DNA of 64,000 bases, from positions 9,779,217 through 9,843,216 of the forward strand of contig OZ020246.1 in the NCBI GenBank assembly GCA_963971285.1, given 5' to 3'. Numbering within the stretch: position 1 is the stretch's first letter; every line of letters starts with the position of its first letter. Shown piece after piece: positions 43,905-56,546 of the stretch. Origin of the DNA: Astropecten irregularis (lineage: Eukaryota; Echinodermata; Asteroidea; Paxillosida; Astropectinidae). The notes beneath the pieces are model-generated. The model was not told the DNA's origin. It was given only the letters and a program-made list of their open reading frames with translations, and searched no databases. The translations under genes and the position numbers were made by a program.

Positions 43905-46900
43905 ATAGGTACAGAGTATTGGCCTGTATAGACCCAACTCTGTTACTTCAGAAGTTCATAAATTTAGGTTTAACCTAAACCCGAGGAGAATTAGACAGCA
44001 AAAGGTTTGGTTAAAAACCAAGATTCAGGTTAAAAAAATAATTTGCATTAATAATTCTATGTGCATTGTAGGGTTAGGACATTATAATCTTCAAACCTGT
44101 GACAGTGCCTGGTGCCTTGTCACTTCAAAGGTAACCTCTCAGTGCATATAAGTAGCATTGATTTTCAGAGGTCCTTTGTTGTAGATTATGGTGGAAATAA
44201 CTACTTGATACTTGGACATGAAGGAGTAACCTCTCTATGTAGATTTAACACTAGACAGAAGAAAATAGGTACAGAGTATTGGCCTGTATAGACCCAACTC
44301 TGTTACTTCAAGAGTTCATAAATTGAGGTTTAACCTAAAACTGAAGAGAAATAGACAGCAAAAGCTTTGGTTAAAAACCAAGATTCAAGTTTAAAAAAAT
44401 AATTTGTATTAATTAATTCTAAATGCATTGTAGGGTGAGGGCATTATAATCTGCAAAACTGTGACAGTGCCCGGTGCCTTGTCACTTCAAAGGTAACCTC
44501 TCAGTGCATATCAGTAGCGTTGATTTTCAGAGGCCCTTTGTTGTAGATTATGGTGGAAAAACTTCTTGATACTTGGACATGAAGGAGTAATTATCCTCTC
44601 TTAGAGGCCCTTATCTGCACATTTAACCCTGGGTAGAAGGAAATAGGTACAGAGTATTGGCCTGTATAGACCCAACTCTATAACTTCAATAGTTCATAAA
44701 TTGAGGTTTGACCTAAACCCAAGGAGAAATCGACATCAAAAGCTTGGGTTGAAACCAAGATTCAAATAAAATAAAAACTTAATTTGCAATACTAATTGAT
44801 TCATAATAATTAGTACAGAGTATTGGCCTGTATAGACCCAACTCTGTTAATTCAAGAGTTCATAATTATAAGTTCAACCTAAACTTTGAGGAGAAATAAA
44901 CATCAAAATACAACAAATAAAAGAACAGTTGAATAAAGGAATGAGCAGAGATGCTTACTGGTGGTGCTTGTCAGTTATTTGATGTTTAAGATGATGACAA
45001 ATAAACCATATTGAAGAAAATGTGTTGTGTTTAACTGTTTAATTAGAAATAAAGGTCAATAAACAGTTTTACATGAACACATTGAGTAAAGACTCAAAAT
45101 GTTCAGAAATAAAACCATGTGTGAACAACTTTTTTGCATTTGTATGTATGTTTATGTCTGTTTAACTTATTTTAAGAAAAACAAAGTTTTAAAAAGTAAA
45201 TGAAAAGATATAACCTAATACAGCAAGACACCCTTTGTGTGCCGCTGAAACTGTTTGACTAAGAAGCTCAGGATGCAATGCCTGGTACAAAGCCAAACAT
45301 GAAGGAACTTCTTATTTTAAAGTCCATTTTAACCTTGTATAGGGCTAGGGCATTATAATCTGCAAACCTGTGACAGTGCCTGGTGCCTTGTCACTTCAAA
45401 GGTAACCTCTCAGTGCATATAAGTAGCATTGATTTTCAGAGGTCCTTTGTTGTAGATTATGGTGGAAATAACTACTTGATACTTGGACATGAAGGAGTAA
45501 CCTCTCTATGTGGATTTAACACTAGACAGAAGAAAATAGGTACAGAGTATTGGCCTGTATAGACCCAACTCTGTTACTTCAAGAGTTCATAAATTGAGGT
45601 TTAACCTAAAACTGAAGAGAAATAGACAGCAAAAGCTTTGGTTAAAAACCAAGATTCAAGTTAAAAAAAATAATTTGTATTAATTAATTCTAAATGCATT
45701 GTAGGGTTAGGGCATTATAATCTGCAAAACTGTGACAGTGCCTGGTGCCTTGTCACTTCAAAGGTAACCTCTCAGTGCATATAAGTAGCGCTGATTTACA
45801 GAGGCCCTTTGTTGTAGATTATGGTGGAAAAACTTCCTGATATACTTGGACATGAAGGAGTAATTAACCTCTCTTAGAGGCCCTTATCTGCATATTTATC
45901 CCCGGATAGAAAGAAATAGGTACAGAGTATTGGCCTGTATCTACCCAGCTCTGTTACTTCAAGAGGTCATAAATTGAGGTTTGACATAAACCCAAGGAGA
46001 AATAAACATCAAAATCTTGGGTTGAAACCAAGATAAAAAAGAAATATGATAATTTGTGATAGTAATTAATTCATGATGATTAAAACAGAGTATTGGCCTG
46101 TATAGACCCAACTCTGTTAATTCAAGAGAAACTCTGAGGAGAAATAAACATCAAAAGACAAAGAATAAAGGAACAGTTGAATAAAGGAATGAGCAGAAAT
46201 GCTTACTGGTGGTGCTTGTCAGTTATTTGATGTTTAAGATGATGACAAATAAACCGTATTGAAGAAAATGTGTTGTGTTTAACTCTTTAATTAGAAATAA
46301 AGGTCAAAAACAGTTTTACATGAACACGTTGAGTAAAGACTATAAATGTTCAGAAATAAAACCATGTGTGAAAAACTTTTTTGCATTTGTGTGTATGTCT
46401 ATGTCCATTTTACTTAGTTTAAGAAAAACAAAGTTTTAAAAAGTAAATGAAAAGATATAACCTCCTACAGCAAGACACCCTTTGTGTGCCGCTGAAACTA
46501 TTTGACTAAGAAGCTCAGGATGCAATGCCTGGTACATTGCCCAACATGAAGGAACTTCTTATTTTAAAGTCCATTTAAACCTTGTATAGGGCTAGGGCAT
46601 TATAATCTGCAAACCTGTGACAGTGCCTGGTGCCTTGTCACTTCAAAGGTAACCTCTCAGTGCATATAAGTAGCATTGATTTTCAGAGGTCCTTTGTTGT
46701 AGATTATGGTGGAAATAACTACTTGATACTTGGACATGAAGGAGTAACCTCTCTATGTGGATTTAACACTAGACAGAAGGAAATAGGTACAGAGTATTGG
46801 CCTGTATAGACCCAACTCTGTTGCTTTAAGAGTTCATAAATTGAGGTTTAACCTAAAACTGAAGAGAAATAGACAGCAAAAGCTTTGGTTAAAAACCAAG

Positions 46901-49900
46901 ATTTAAGTTAAAAAAAAAATAATTTGCATAAATAATCAATTATATGTGCATTGTAAGGTTAGGACATTATAATCTGCAAACCTGTGACAGTGCCTGGTGC
47001 CTTGTCACTTCAAAGGTAACCTCTCAGTGCATATCAGTAGCGCTGATTTACAGAGGCCCTTTGTTGTAGATTATGGTGGAAAATGTTTCTGATACTTGGA
47101 CATGGAGGAGAAATTAACCTCTCTTAGAGGCCCTTATCTGCATATTTATCCCTGGATAGAAGGAAATAGGTACAGAGTATCGGCCTGTATAGACCCAACT
47201 CTGTTGCTTTAAGAGTTCATAAATTGAGGTTCAACCTAAACTCTGATGAGAAAAAAAAAAACATCAAAAGACAAGAAATAAAAGAACAGTTGAATAAAGG
47301 AATGAGCAGAAATGCTTACTGGTTGTGCTTGTCAGTTATTTGATGTTTAAGCTGATGATAAATAAACCATATTGAAGAAAATGTGTTGTGTTTATTAACT
47401 CTTTAATTACGGAAATAAAGGTCAAAAACCGTCTTATATGAACATGTTGAGTAAAGACTCAAAATGTTCAGAAATAAAACCATGTGTGAACCACTTTTTT
47501 GTATTTGTGTGTATGTCTATGTCCGTTTAACTTATTTTAAGAAAAACAAAGTTTTAAAAAGTCAATGAAAAGATATAACCTCCTACAGCAAGACACCCTT
47601 TGTGTGCCGCTGAAACTATTTGACTAAGAAGCTCAGGATGCAATGCCTGCTATACATTGCCCAGTATGAAGGAACTTCTTATTTGAAAGTCCATTTTAAC
47701 CTTGTATAGGGCTAGGACATTATAATCTGCAAACCTGTGACAGTGCCTTGTGCCTTGTCACTTCAAAGGTAACCTCTCAGTGCATATAAGTAGCATTGAT
47801 TTACAGAGGCCCTTTGTTGTAGATTATGGTGGAAAAATTACCTGATACTTGGACATGAAGGAATCATTAACCTCTCTTAGAGGCCCTTATCTGCATATTT
47901 AACCCTGGATAGAAGGAAATAGGTACAGAGTATTGGCCTGTATAGACCCAACTCTGTTACTTCAATAGTTCATAAATTGAGGTTCGACCTAAACTTAAGG
48001 AGAAATCGACATCAAAAGCTTGGGTTGAAACCAAGATTCAAATAAAATAAAAACTTAATTTGCGGTACTAATTGATTCATAATATTTAATACAGAGTATT
48101 GGCCTGTATAGACCCAACTCTGTTAATTCAAGAGTTCATAATTATAAGTTCAACCTAAACTTTGAGGAGAAATAAACATCAAAATACAACTAATAAAAGA
48201 ACAGTTGAATAAAAGAATGAGCAGAAATGCTTACTGGTGGTGCTTGTCAGTTATTTGATGATTAAGATGATGACAAATAAACCATATTGAAGAAAATGTA
48301 TTCTTTAATTAGAAATAAAGTTCAAAAACAGTTTTATATGAACACGTTGAGTAAAGACTCAAAATGTTCATAAATAAAACCATGTGTGAACAACTTTTTT
48401 GCATTTGTGTGTATGTCTATGTCCGTTTGACTTAGTTTAAGAAAAACAAGTTTTAAAAAGTCAATGAAAAGATATAACCTCCTATACAGCAAGACACCCT
48501 TTGTGTGCCGCTGAAACTGTTTGACTAAGAAGCTCAGGATGCAATGCCTGGTTCATTGCCTAACGTGAAGGAACTTCTTATTTTAAAGTCCACTGTAGCC
48601 TTGTAGGGCTAGGGCATTATAATCTGCAAACCTGTGACAGTACCTGGTGCCTTGTCACTTCAAAGGTAACCTCTCAGTGCATATCAGTAGCATTGATTTT
48701 CAGAGGTCCTTTGTTGTAGATTATGGTGGAAATAACTCCTTGATACTTTGACATGAAGGAGTAACCTCTCTATGTGGATTTAACACTAGACAGAAGGAAA
48801 TAGGTACAGAGTATTGGCCTGTATAGACCCAACTCTGTTGCTTTAAGAGATTGTAAATTGAAGTTTAACCTAAAACTGAAGAGAAATAGACAGCAAAAGC
48901 TTTGGTTAAAAACCAAGATTCAAGTTAAAAAAAAAATAATTTGCATTAATTAATTCTAAATGCATTGTAGGGTTAGGACATTATAATCTGCAAACCTGTG
49001 ACAGTGCCTGGTTCCTTGTCACTTCAAAGGTAACCTCTCAGTGCATATCAGTAGCGTTGATTTTCAGAGGCCCTTTGTTGTAGATTATGGTGGAAAAACT
49101 TCCTGATATACTTGGACATGAAGGAGTAATTAACCTCTCTTAGAGGCCCTTATCTGCACATTTAACCCTGGGTAGAAGGAAATAGGTACAGAGTATTGGC
49201 CTGTATAGACCCAACTCTGTTACTTCAAGAGTTCATAAATTGAGGTTCGACCTAAACCCAAGGAGAAATCAACATCAAAAGCTTGGGTTGAAACCAAGAT
49301 TCAAATAAAATAAAAACTTAATTTGCGATACTAATTGATTCATAATAATTAATACAGAGTATTGGCCTGTATAGACCCAACTCTGTTAATTCAAGAGTTC
49401 ATAATTATAAGTTTTAATTCAACCTAAACTTTGAGGAGAAATAAACATCAAAATACAACAAATAAAAGAACAGTTGAATAAAGGAATGAGCAGAAATGCT
49501 TACTGGTGGTGCTTGTCAGTTATTTGATGTTTAAGATGATGACAAATAAACCATATTGAAGAAAATGTGTTGTGTTTAACTCTTTAATTAGAAATAAAGG
49601 TCAAAAACATTTTTACATGAACACGTTGAGTAAAGACTCAAACTGTTCAGAAATAAAACCATGGTGAACAACTTTTTTGCATTTGTATGTATTTCTATGT
49701 CTGTTTAACTTATTTAAGAAAAACAAAGTTTTAAAAAGTAAATGAAAAGATATAACCTAATACAGCAAGACACCCTTTGTGTGCCGCTGAAACTGTTTGA
49801 CTAAGAAGCTCAGGATGCAATGCCTGGTACATTGCCCAACATGAAGGAACTTCATATTTTAAAGTCCATTTTAACCTTGTATAGGGCTAGGGCATTATAA

Positions 49901-50985
49901 TCTGCAAACCTGTGACAGTGCCTGGTGCCTTGTCACTTCAAAGGTAACCTCTCAGTGCATATAAGTAGCATCGATTTTCATTTTTCAGAGGTCCTTTGTT
50001 GTAGATTATGCTGGAAATAACTACTTGATACTTGGACATGAAGGAGTAACCTCTCTATCTATAGATTGAACACTAGACAGAAGAAAATAGGTACAGAGTA
50101 TTGGCCTGTATAGACCCAACTCTGATACTTCAAGAGTTCATAAATTGAAGTTTAACCTAAAACTGAAGAGAAATAGACAGCAAAAGCTTTGGTTAAAAAC
50201 CAAGATTCAAGTTCAAAAAAATAATTTGCATTAATTAATTCTAAATGCATTGTAGGGTTAGGACATTATAATCTGCAAACCTGTGACAGTGCCTGGTTTC
50301 TTGTCACTTCAAAGGTAACCTCTCAGTGCATATCAGTAGCGCTGATTTACAGAGGCCCTTTGTTGTAGATTATGGTGGAAAAACTACCTTATACTTGGAC
50401 ATGAAGGAGTAATTAACCTCTCTTAGAGGCCCTTATCTGCACATTTAACCCTGGATAGAAGGAAATAGGTACAGAGTATTGGCCTGTATAGACCCAACTC
50501 TGTTGCTTTAAGAGTTCATAAATTGAGGTTTGACCTAAACCCAAGGAGAAAAAGACATGCTTGGGTTGAAACCAAGAATAAGAGATAATAATAATTTGTG
50601 ATAATAATTAATTCATAATAATGAATACAGAGTATTGGCCTGTATAGACCCAACTCTGTGGATTCAAGAGTTCATACTTATAAGTTCAACCTAAACTCTT
50701 GAGGGGAAATAAACATCAAAAGACAACGAATAAAAGAACAGTTGAATAAAGCCTAAGGAATGATTAGAAATGCTTACTGGTGGTGCTTGTCAGTTATTTG
50801 ATGTTTAAGATGATGACAAATAAACCATATTTGAAGGAAATGTGCTGTGTTCATATTTTTAATCAGGAATAAAGGTCAAAAACATTTTTACATGAAAATG
50901 TTGAGTAAAGTCTCAAATTGTTCAGAAATAAAACCATGTGTGAAGAACATTTTTGCATTTGTGTGTATGTGTATGTCTTTTAACT
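43905..50985 (+). repeat. Higher-order repeat array, about 1.27-kb units
   Basis: The marker ACAGAGTATTGGCCTGTATA occurs 17 times: 43911, 44271, 44649, 44815, 45542, 45922, 46085, 46789, 47172, 47925, 48091, 48806, 49188, 49354, 50093, 50471 and 50627. Spacings of about 375, 165 and 720 recur, giving a 1.25-1.29-kb composite unit in five to six copies. Units near 47.2-47.9 kb have lost a sub-block. Each also holds a GTGACA...TGTCAC hairpin, GTTTGACTAAGAAGCTCAGG, and GACAAATAAACC followed by a GT-rich tract. No frame is conserved. Either a complex satellite or the body of a structured non-coding transcript. Confidence 0.93.
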
Positions 50986-52740
50986 TGAATAACACCTGTA
51001 AACAGTTATATTCCATACTATTTACTGACATGTATTTGCTTTTACTGAGAAAGGATTTTTTCTCCTCTTCTTACAGGAACATGTTCTAATCTTTTCTTTC
51101 CCCTGTGTAATGATATGTTTGTTATGAGTAACTTCTTTAATAAAAAATGTATCTCTTTATATGATGAAATGAACATGTACTTTCCTTTTTCTTCATTCTT
51201 TGAACCACAGTAGTTCTGTTGTTCACACCTGTAAACAGTTATATTCCATACTATTTACTCACATGTATTTGCCTTTACTGAGAAAGGATTTTTTCTCCTC
51301 TTCTTACAGGAACATGTTCTAATCTTTTCTTTCCCCTGTGTATTGATATGTTTGTAATGAAAAACTTCTTTAATAAAGATATTTCTCTTTGCATGATGTA
51401 ATGAACATGTTTTCTTTTTCCTCATTCTTTGAACCACAGTAGTTCTGTTGTTCACACTTGTAAACAGTTATATTCCATACTAATACTCACATGTATTTGC
51501 CTTTACTGAGAAAGGATTTTTTCTCCTCTCCTTTATTACAGGAACATGTCCTAATCTTGTCTTTCCCCTGTGTATTGATATGTTTGTAATGAATAACTTC
51601 TTTAATAAAAAATATTTCTCTTTGTATGATGTAATGAACATGTTTTCTTTTTCCTAATTCTTTGAACCACATGTAGTTATGTTGTTGATGCCTGTAAACA
51701 TTTATATTCCATACTATTTACTCACATGTATTTGCCTTTACTGAGAAAGGATTTTTTTCTCCTCTTCTTACAGGAACATGTTCTAATCTTTTCTTTCCCC
51801 TGTGTAATGATATGTTTGTAATGAATAACTTCTTTGTGCCTCTTTGCATGATGTAATGATGATGTACTTTTCTTTTTCTGCATTCTTTGAACCACATTAA
51901 TTCTGTTGTTAATGCCTGTAAACAGTATTCCATATTATTTACTCACATGTATTTGCCTTTACTGAGAAAGGATTTTTTCTCCTCTCCTTACAGGAACATG
52001 TTCTAATCTTTTCTTTCCCCTGTGTATTGATATGTTTGTAATGAATAACTTCTTTAATAAAGATATTTCTCTTTGTATGACGTAATGTACATGTTCTCCT
52101 TTTCCTCATTCTTTGAACCACAGTAATTCTGTTCTTGACACTTGTAAACAGTTATATTCCATACTATTTACTCACATGTATTTGCCTTTACTGAGAAAGG
52201 ATTATTTTTCTATCTCCTTACAGGAACATGTTCTAATCTTTTCTTTCCCCTGTGTATTGATATGTTTGTAATGAATAACTTCTTAATAAAAACATGTCTC
52301 TTTGTATGAACATGTTTTCTTTTTCTTCATTCTTTGAACCACAGTAATTCTGTTGTTCACACCTGTAAACAGTTATATACTATTTACTCACATGTATTTG
52401 CCTTTACTGAGAAAGGATTTTTTCTCCTCTTTTCTTTCAGGAACATGTTCTAATCTTTTCTTTCCCCTATTGATATGTTAATAATGAATAACTTCTTTAA
52501 TAAAAAAAAAATGTCTCTTTGTATGATGTAATGAACATGTTTTCCTTTTCCTCATTCTTTGAACCACAGTAATTCTGTTCTTGACGCCTGTAAACAGTTA
52601 TATTCCATATTATTTACTCACATGTATATTTGCCTTTAATGAGAAAGGATTTTTTCTCCTCTCCTTACAGGAACATGTTCTAATATTTTCTTTCCCCTGT
52701 GTATTGATATGTTTGTAATGAATAACTCTGGCTGTCACTA
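50986..52740 (+). repeat. Eight-unit array of about 220 bp, each with a 3' splice site
   Basis: Each unit has CCTGTAAACAGTTATATTCC, CTTTACTGAGAAAGG (branch-point-like), a T/C-rich tract and TTACAG or TTTCAG before GAACATG. Acceptors fall near 51077, 51310, 51542, 51774, 51994, 52224, 52440 and 52670. Six of eight units carry AATAAA about 70 bases later (lost in the units at about 51830 and 52720). The run begins directly after the 1.27-kb array. It has the form of a series of alternative terminal exons. Expression is not known. Confidence 0.9.
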
Positions 52741-52989
52741 TGCACTAACTTGTTTTCTGCCCATGTTTTGTAATGTATATCAAATGAAAAGGCTTTGAAA
52801 AGTTGTTTCTCTGTCAGTACTTTCTCATCAATTAATTTGTAGAGCCAAACATGTGGTAAGTAACATTTAAGTAAGAATAAGCGTGAGATTGTGTTCTGAA
52901 ATTTAACATATTATCTGTGATTCAGTTGAATATCTCACTAAATATATCTAACAAAACCTAGCTCTGCTAGGTCGAATGTTTTTTAGTTT

Positions 52990-53178
52990 TGTTAAGATTT
53001 TCAGCTCAGCGGTGGGATTTCTACCCGCCAGTGGATACTGAGGATGTTGAGTGAGAATGGACAGCCAGAGAAGATACCAAAGAGGATGCTAATTAGGATC
53101 TGGAAGCAGGGACGGAGGACAGATGTTTGCACTGATGGCCCTGCTTGCTGAGCTTCCCATCACTACTGACTATGTCTG
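52990..53178 (+). other. Exon-like segment, copy 1
   Basis: After GATTTTCAG the segment CTCAGCGGTGGGATTTCTAC runs through GGATACTGAGGATGTTG and GAAGCAGGGACGGAGGACAG to GGCATAA with GTAAGA at 53179. Acceptor and donor both fit animal consensus. The reading frame is not open throughout. Confidence 0.5.
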
Positions 53179-53322
53179 GCATAAGTAAGAAAAAGTGTGA
53201 GATTATTCTCTGGAATTTAACAAACTATCTGTGATTCAGTTAAATAATTATCTCACAAAATATATCTAACAAAACTTAGCTCCGCTAGGTCGAATGTTTT
53301 TCAGTTTTGTTAAGATTTACAG

Positions 53323-53491
53323 CTCAGCAGAGGGATATCTACCTGCCAGTGGATACTGAGGATGTTGGGTGAGAATGGACAGCCAGAGAAGATACCAAAG
53401 AGGATGCTAATTAGGATCCGGAAGCAGGGACGGAGGACAGATGTTTGCACTGATGGCCCTGCTTGCTGAGCTTTCCATCACTTATCCCCAA
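53323..53491 (+). other. Exon-like segment, copy 2
   Basis: Starts after TTTACAG with CTCAGCAGAGGGATATCTAC and ends CCCCAAG before GTGAATG at 53492. About 95% similar by eye to copy 1 over its body, but it uses a different donor. The flanking intron-like sequence (TATCTAACAAAACTTAGCTC) is also duplicated, so the unit is about 320 bp. Confidence 0.5.
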
Positions 53492-53499
53492 GGTGAATG

Positions 53500-53935
53500 T
53501 CATTTGAAGAACAATTAAACTTATCAAAAGGGCTTGCATTTTAGGTTCAGTTTGACATCTAGGCTGGTCACTCTAAGCATGTTCCAGAAGGTCTTTTGGA
53601 GAGGGTCTATATAGATAGTTCTTGTTGAGTGACCATACCTCCATGTGGACTTCTTCTTTTTATTCTGTATTGTGTCATTTGGTTTTTGAAGAGATGGAAA
53701 CAAGTGCTCTTGAAATGGAAAGTTGAGGTTTTGAAATTGAGACAAATCATCACAGAAAGTGATCAAATTGTGATTGTGGCATTGTAAAGAAACCAGAATT
53801 TCTGGAAGTCATCCTTTACAATATTTAGCAGTCTTAGATTTGTGGAACATGGAACAACATAACTTAGCCGGTAAAATACTTAATTCTCCTTGTATTTGAT
53901 TTTGGTCCTAAAGGCTTGAAGAACATGATGTGCTG
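53500..53935. other. Spacer between exon-like copies
   Basis: No feature recognised apart from shared sequence (GGGCTTGCATTTTAGG) with the downstream duplicate. Confidence 0.4.
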
Positions 53936-53937
53936 AC

Positions 53938-54047
53938 GGGAAGAGAAGATACCAAAGAGGATACTAATTAGGATCCGGAAGCAGGGACGGAGGACAGATG
54001 TTTGCACCGATGGCCCCGCTTGCTGAGCTTTCCATCACTTATCCCCA
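53938..54047 (+). other. Exon-like segment, copy 3, 5'-truncated
   Basis: From GAGAAGATACCAAAGAGGAT to CCCCAAG before GTGAATG at 54048, matching the 3' part of copy 2. The acceptor half is absent, so this is a partial duplicate. Confidence 0.5.
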
Positions 54048-54099
54048 AGGTGAATGTCATTTGAAGAAAAATGGAACTTATCTAAGGGCTTGCATTTTA

Positions 54100-54313
54100 G
54101 GATTTAGAGTGAGGTTTGTCCTTCTCAAAGCAAACCCAAAGGCAGTCCTTACTTTAAATTACTTTCTCACCAATGATGAGAGACTCAAGTCGAATCATTT
54201 GCTCGCAATGACTCGAGTCGAGTTGAGTCATTTAGCCTCCGGGACTCGAGTCAAGTCGAGTCACAAAAAAATGTGCCTCGAGTAGAGTCATTGACTCGAG
54301 TCATTACAACTCT
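54100..54313. mobile_element. Truncated hAT-like end with GACTCGAGTC repeats
   Basis: The right terminus reads GAGTCATTACAACTCTG, whose inverse CAGAGTTGTAATGACTC matches the hAT terminus style at 19414. Several palindromic GACTCGAGTC or GAGTCGAGTC subterminal repeats lie at 54180-54300. The opposite terminus was not found. Confidence 0.65.
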
Positions 54314-54425
54314 GCAAATTTGCCAGTTGAACACAGGGAACTTTGTGGTCTAGTTGGTAGTTTGTACTTGTAAATTTTTATTTTGGAACTTTGTGATTAT
54401 TTGCAACTGTTTCATTTTTATTTCA

Positions 54426-54585
54426 GGTTTATCAGCGGCACATTGTAAGGATATCAACAGGCAATGACGGGACATTCTGCAACAAGGAGAACTGTTCAAC
54501 ATCTGCAAGCCAGCTTCATCAGTAGATATTTGATCATGCTGTATCCTCTATTGTCTGCTTCTATATGATGATAAAACATAGGTAT
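54426..54585 (+). other. Possible exon-like segment
   Basis: TTTTATTTCAG precedes GTTTATCAGCGGCACATTG at 54426. A weak donor (ATAG with GTATTA) lies at about 54580. It follows the other exon-like copies in the same orientation. No open frame. Confidence 0.3.
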
Positions 54586-55783
54586 TAACATTTGTGGTCA
54601 AATTTTATTTGTGACACTTTGGTGTACTTAAAATTTTCAAAGATGATTTAAAAGTTTGGGTTGACATCAATTCACACAAGGGTTTGCCCTTCATGGATTT
54701 GTATTTAAACTGTCTGCTCAGTGTTTTTGAGTGCCTATAAATTCTTATGATGGTTCAAGCTCATGTGCAGGAGGTTGTGGGTTTTAGGAATCCCACTTGA
54801 GCCAGCGTATGACATTTCTTTCTCTTGGGCACTCTAATGTACTGAGTACGGGCTTAGTACACCTTCATGAATGGCAAAGACTTATGTTGGTATTTCTGAC
54901 TTAAAAGTTGGACCAGTAAAACCCATATAGGATCTCTCTTTTAGATCTTTATTTGATCTCATGGAAGTACACATAGATGGTTACAGCAAGATGAAATCTG
55001 TAGAGAGGGATTGATTTGGAGGTGCATCAATATGGATTCATAAGACCATGAAACCGGTCCGAACATTTTTTTGAGAGTGTGTTTTTTTTCATAAGATTCC
55101 GTCGTTACAAGTAAAAACTATGGAAACATAGTCTTACACTTAAGCCTCCATCCAGATCAGCCATTAGCTACATTATTAGGTCTATTGATTTAATTTGAAA
55201 CTAAAGCTCCTGATATGGAAAGCCTTTTAAAACATTTCACTCCATTTAATTTCAAACTCTCACAAAATGCACTCTTCAAACTGTTTTTTTTTTTTTTGCT
55301 TATTGTATTGTAAAATAAATCTATGTACGTAACGGATTGTCCTTCACAGATGTGTATTAGAACAGTCTGCTCAGTGCCTTGGAGTGCAGATGAGAAATAA
55401 ATTCTTATGATGGCTCAAGCTCATGTGCAGGAGGTTGAGCCAGCGTATGACATTTCTTTCTCTTGGGCACTCTAATGTACTGGGCACAGGGCTAGTACAC
55501 CTTCATGAATGGCAAAGACTTATGTTGGTATTTCTGACTTAAAAGTTGGACCAGTAAACTCCATATAGCATCTCTCTTTTAGATCTTTATTTGATCTCAT
55601 GGAAGTACACATAGATGGTTACAGCAAGATAAAATCTGTAGCGAGGGGTTGATTTGGAGAGTGTGCATCAATATGGATTCATAAGACCATGAAACCGGTC
55701 TGAACATTTTTTTGAGAGTGTGTTTTTTTCATAAGATTCCGTTGTTACAAGTAAAAACCTTGGAAACATAGTCTTACACTTAA

Positions 55784-56150
55784 AGGGATGGTACAGAACT
55801 GGTGTTTGCGACAAAACCGTTGCTGACAGTTAAAGCACATTATGTAATCCATCATATACCTTAACTGACAAACCTGTAGAAGTTTGAAGTCAATCAGCCA
55901 TCTGGGTCACGAGAAAATAGTGAAATCCCGTGTACGGAGAACTGTACACATTTCAACGAATGAATAAAACGCTTCGAAGCGATTTATTCCAATCGGAAAA
56001 TAGTTTCATTTATTTCTCAACGAATATGGCATTTCAGACAAAAACATTTCATGGCATGTTTTCTCCTATCATCAACATTATACTGTGTAAGTTTTATGTG
56101 AATCTGTGATTATGAAGTGTTTTTTGTCTTACCAATTCTGTACCCTTCCT
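55784..56150. mobile_element. TTAA-flanked MITE, family C, with visible empty site
   Basis: Ends AGGGATGGTACAGAACTGG and an approximate inverse, flanked by TTAA at 55780-55783 and 56151-56154. The paralogous repeat copy reads straight through with one TTAA at 55140-55143 (ACACTTAAGCCTCC), which proves the insertion and the target. A central palindrome, CGCTTCGAAGCG, lies inside a longer stem at 55962-55989. Confidence 0.95.
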
Positions 56151-56546
56151 TTAAGCCTCCATCCAGATCAGCCATTAGCTTCTTTATTAGGTCTATTGAT
56201 TTAATTTGAAAACTAAAGCTCCTGATATGGAAAGCCTTTTAAAACATTTCACTCCATTTTATTTCAAACTCTCACAAAATGCACTCTTCAAACTGTTCAT
56301 GCTTTTTTTGCTTATTGTATTGTAAAATAAATCTATGTACGTAACGGATTGTCCTTCACAGATGTGTATTAGAACAGTCTGCTCAGTGCCTTGGAGTGCA
56401 GATGAGAAATAAATTCTCATGATGGTTCAAGCTCATGTGCAGGAGGTTGAGCCAGCGTATGACATTTCTTTCTCTTGGGCAATCTAATGTACTGAGCCCA
56501 GGGCTATTGGACCTTCATGAATGGCAAAGACTTTGGTATTTCTGAT

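Noticed and set aside
45002..46500. C/D-box snoRNA in the 1.27-kb unit (ATGATGA and CTGA boxes)
   Set aside because: The candidate boxes are about 240 nt apart and no terminal stem pairs.
43905..52740. CRISPR-like array
   Set aside because: Units are hundreds of bases long with no short direct repeat and variable spacer pattern, and the sequence is eukaryotic in character.
55398..55500. C/D-box snoRNA in the complex repeat (ATGATGG to CTGAG)
   Set aside because: Box C is imperfect, no flanking stem is seen, and conservation covers the whole repeat rather than the boxes.
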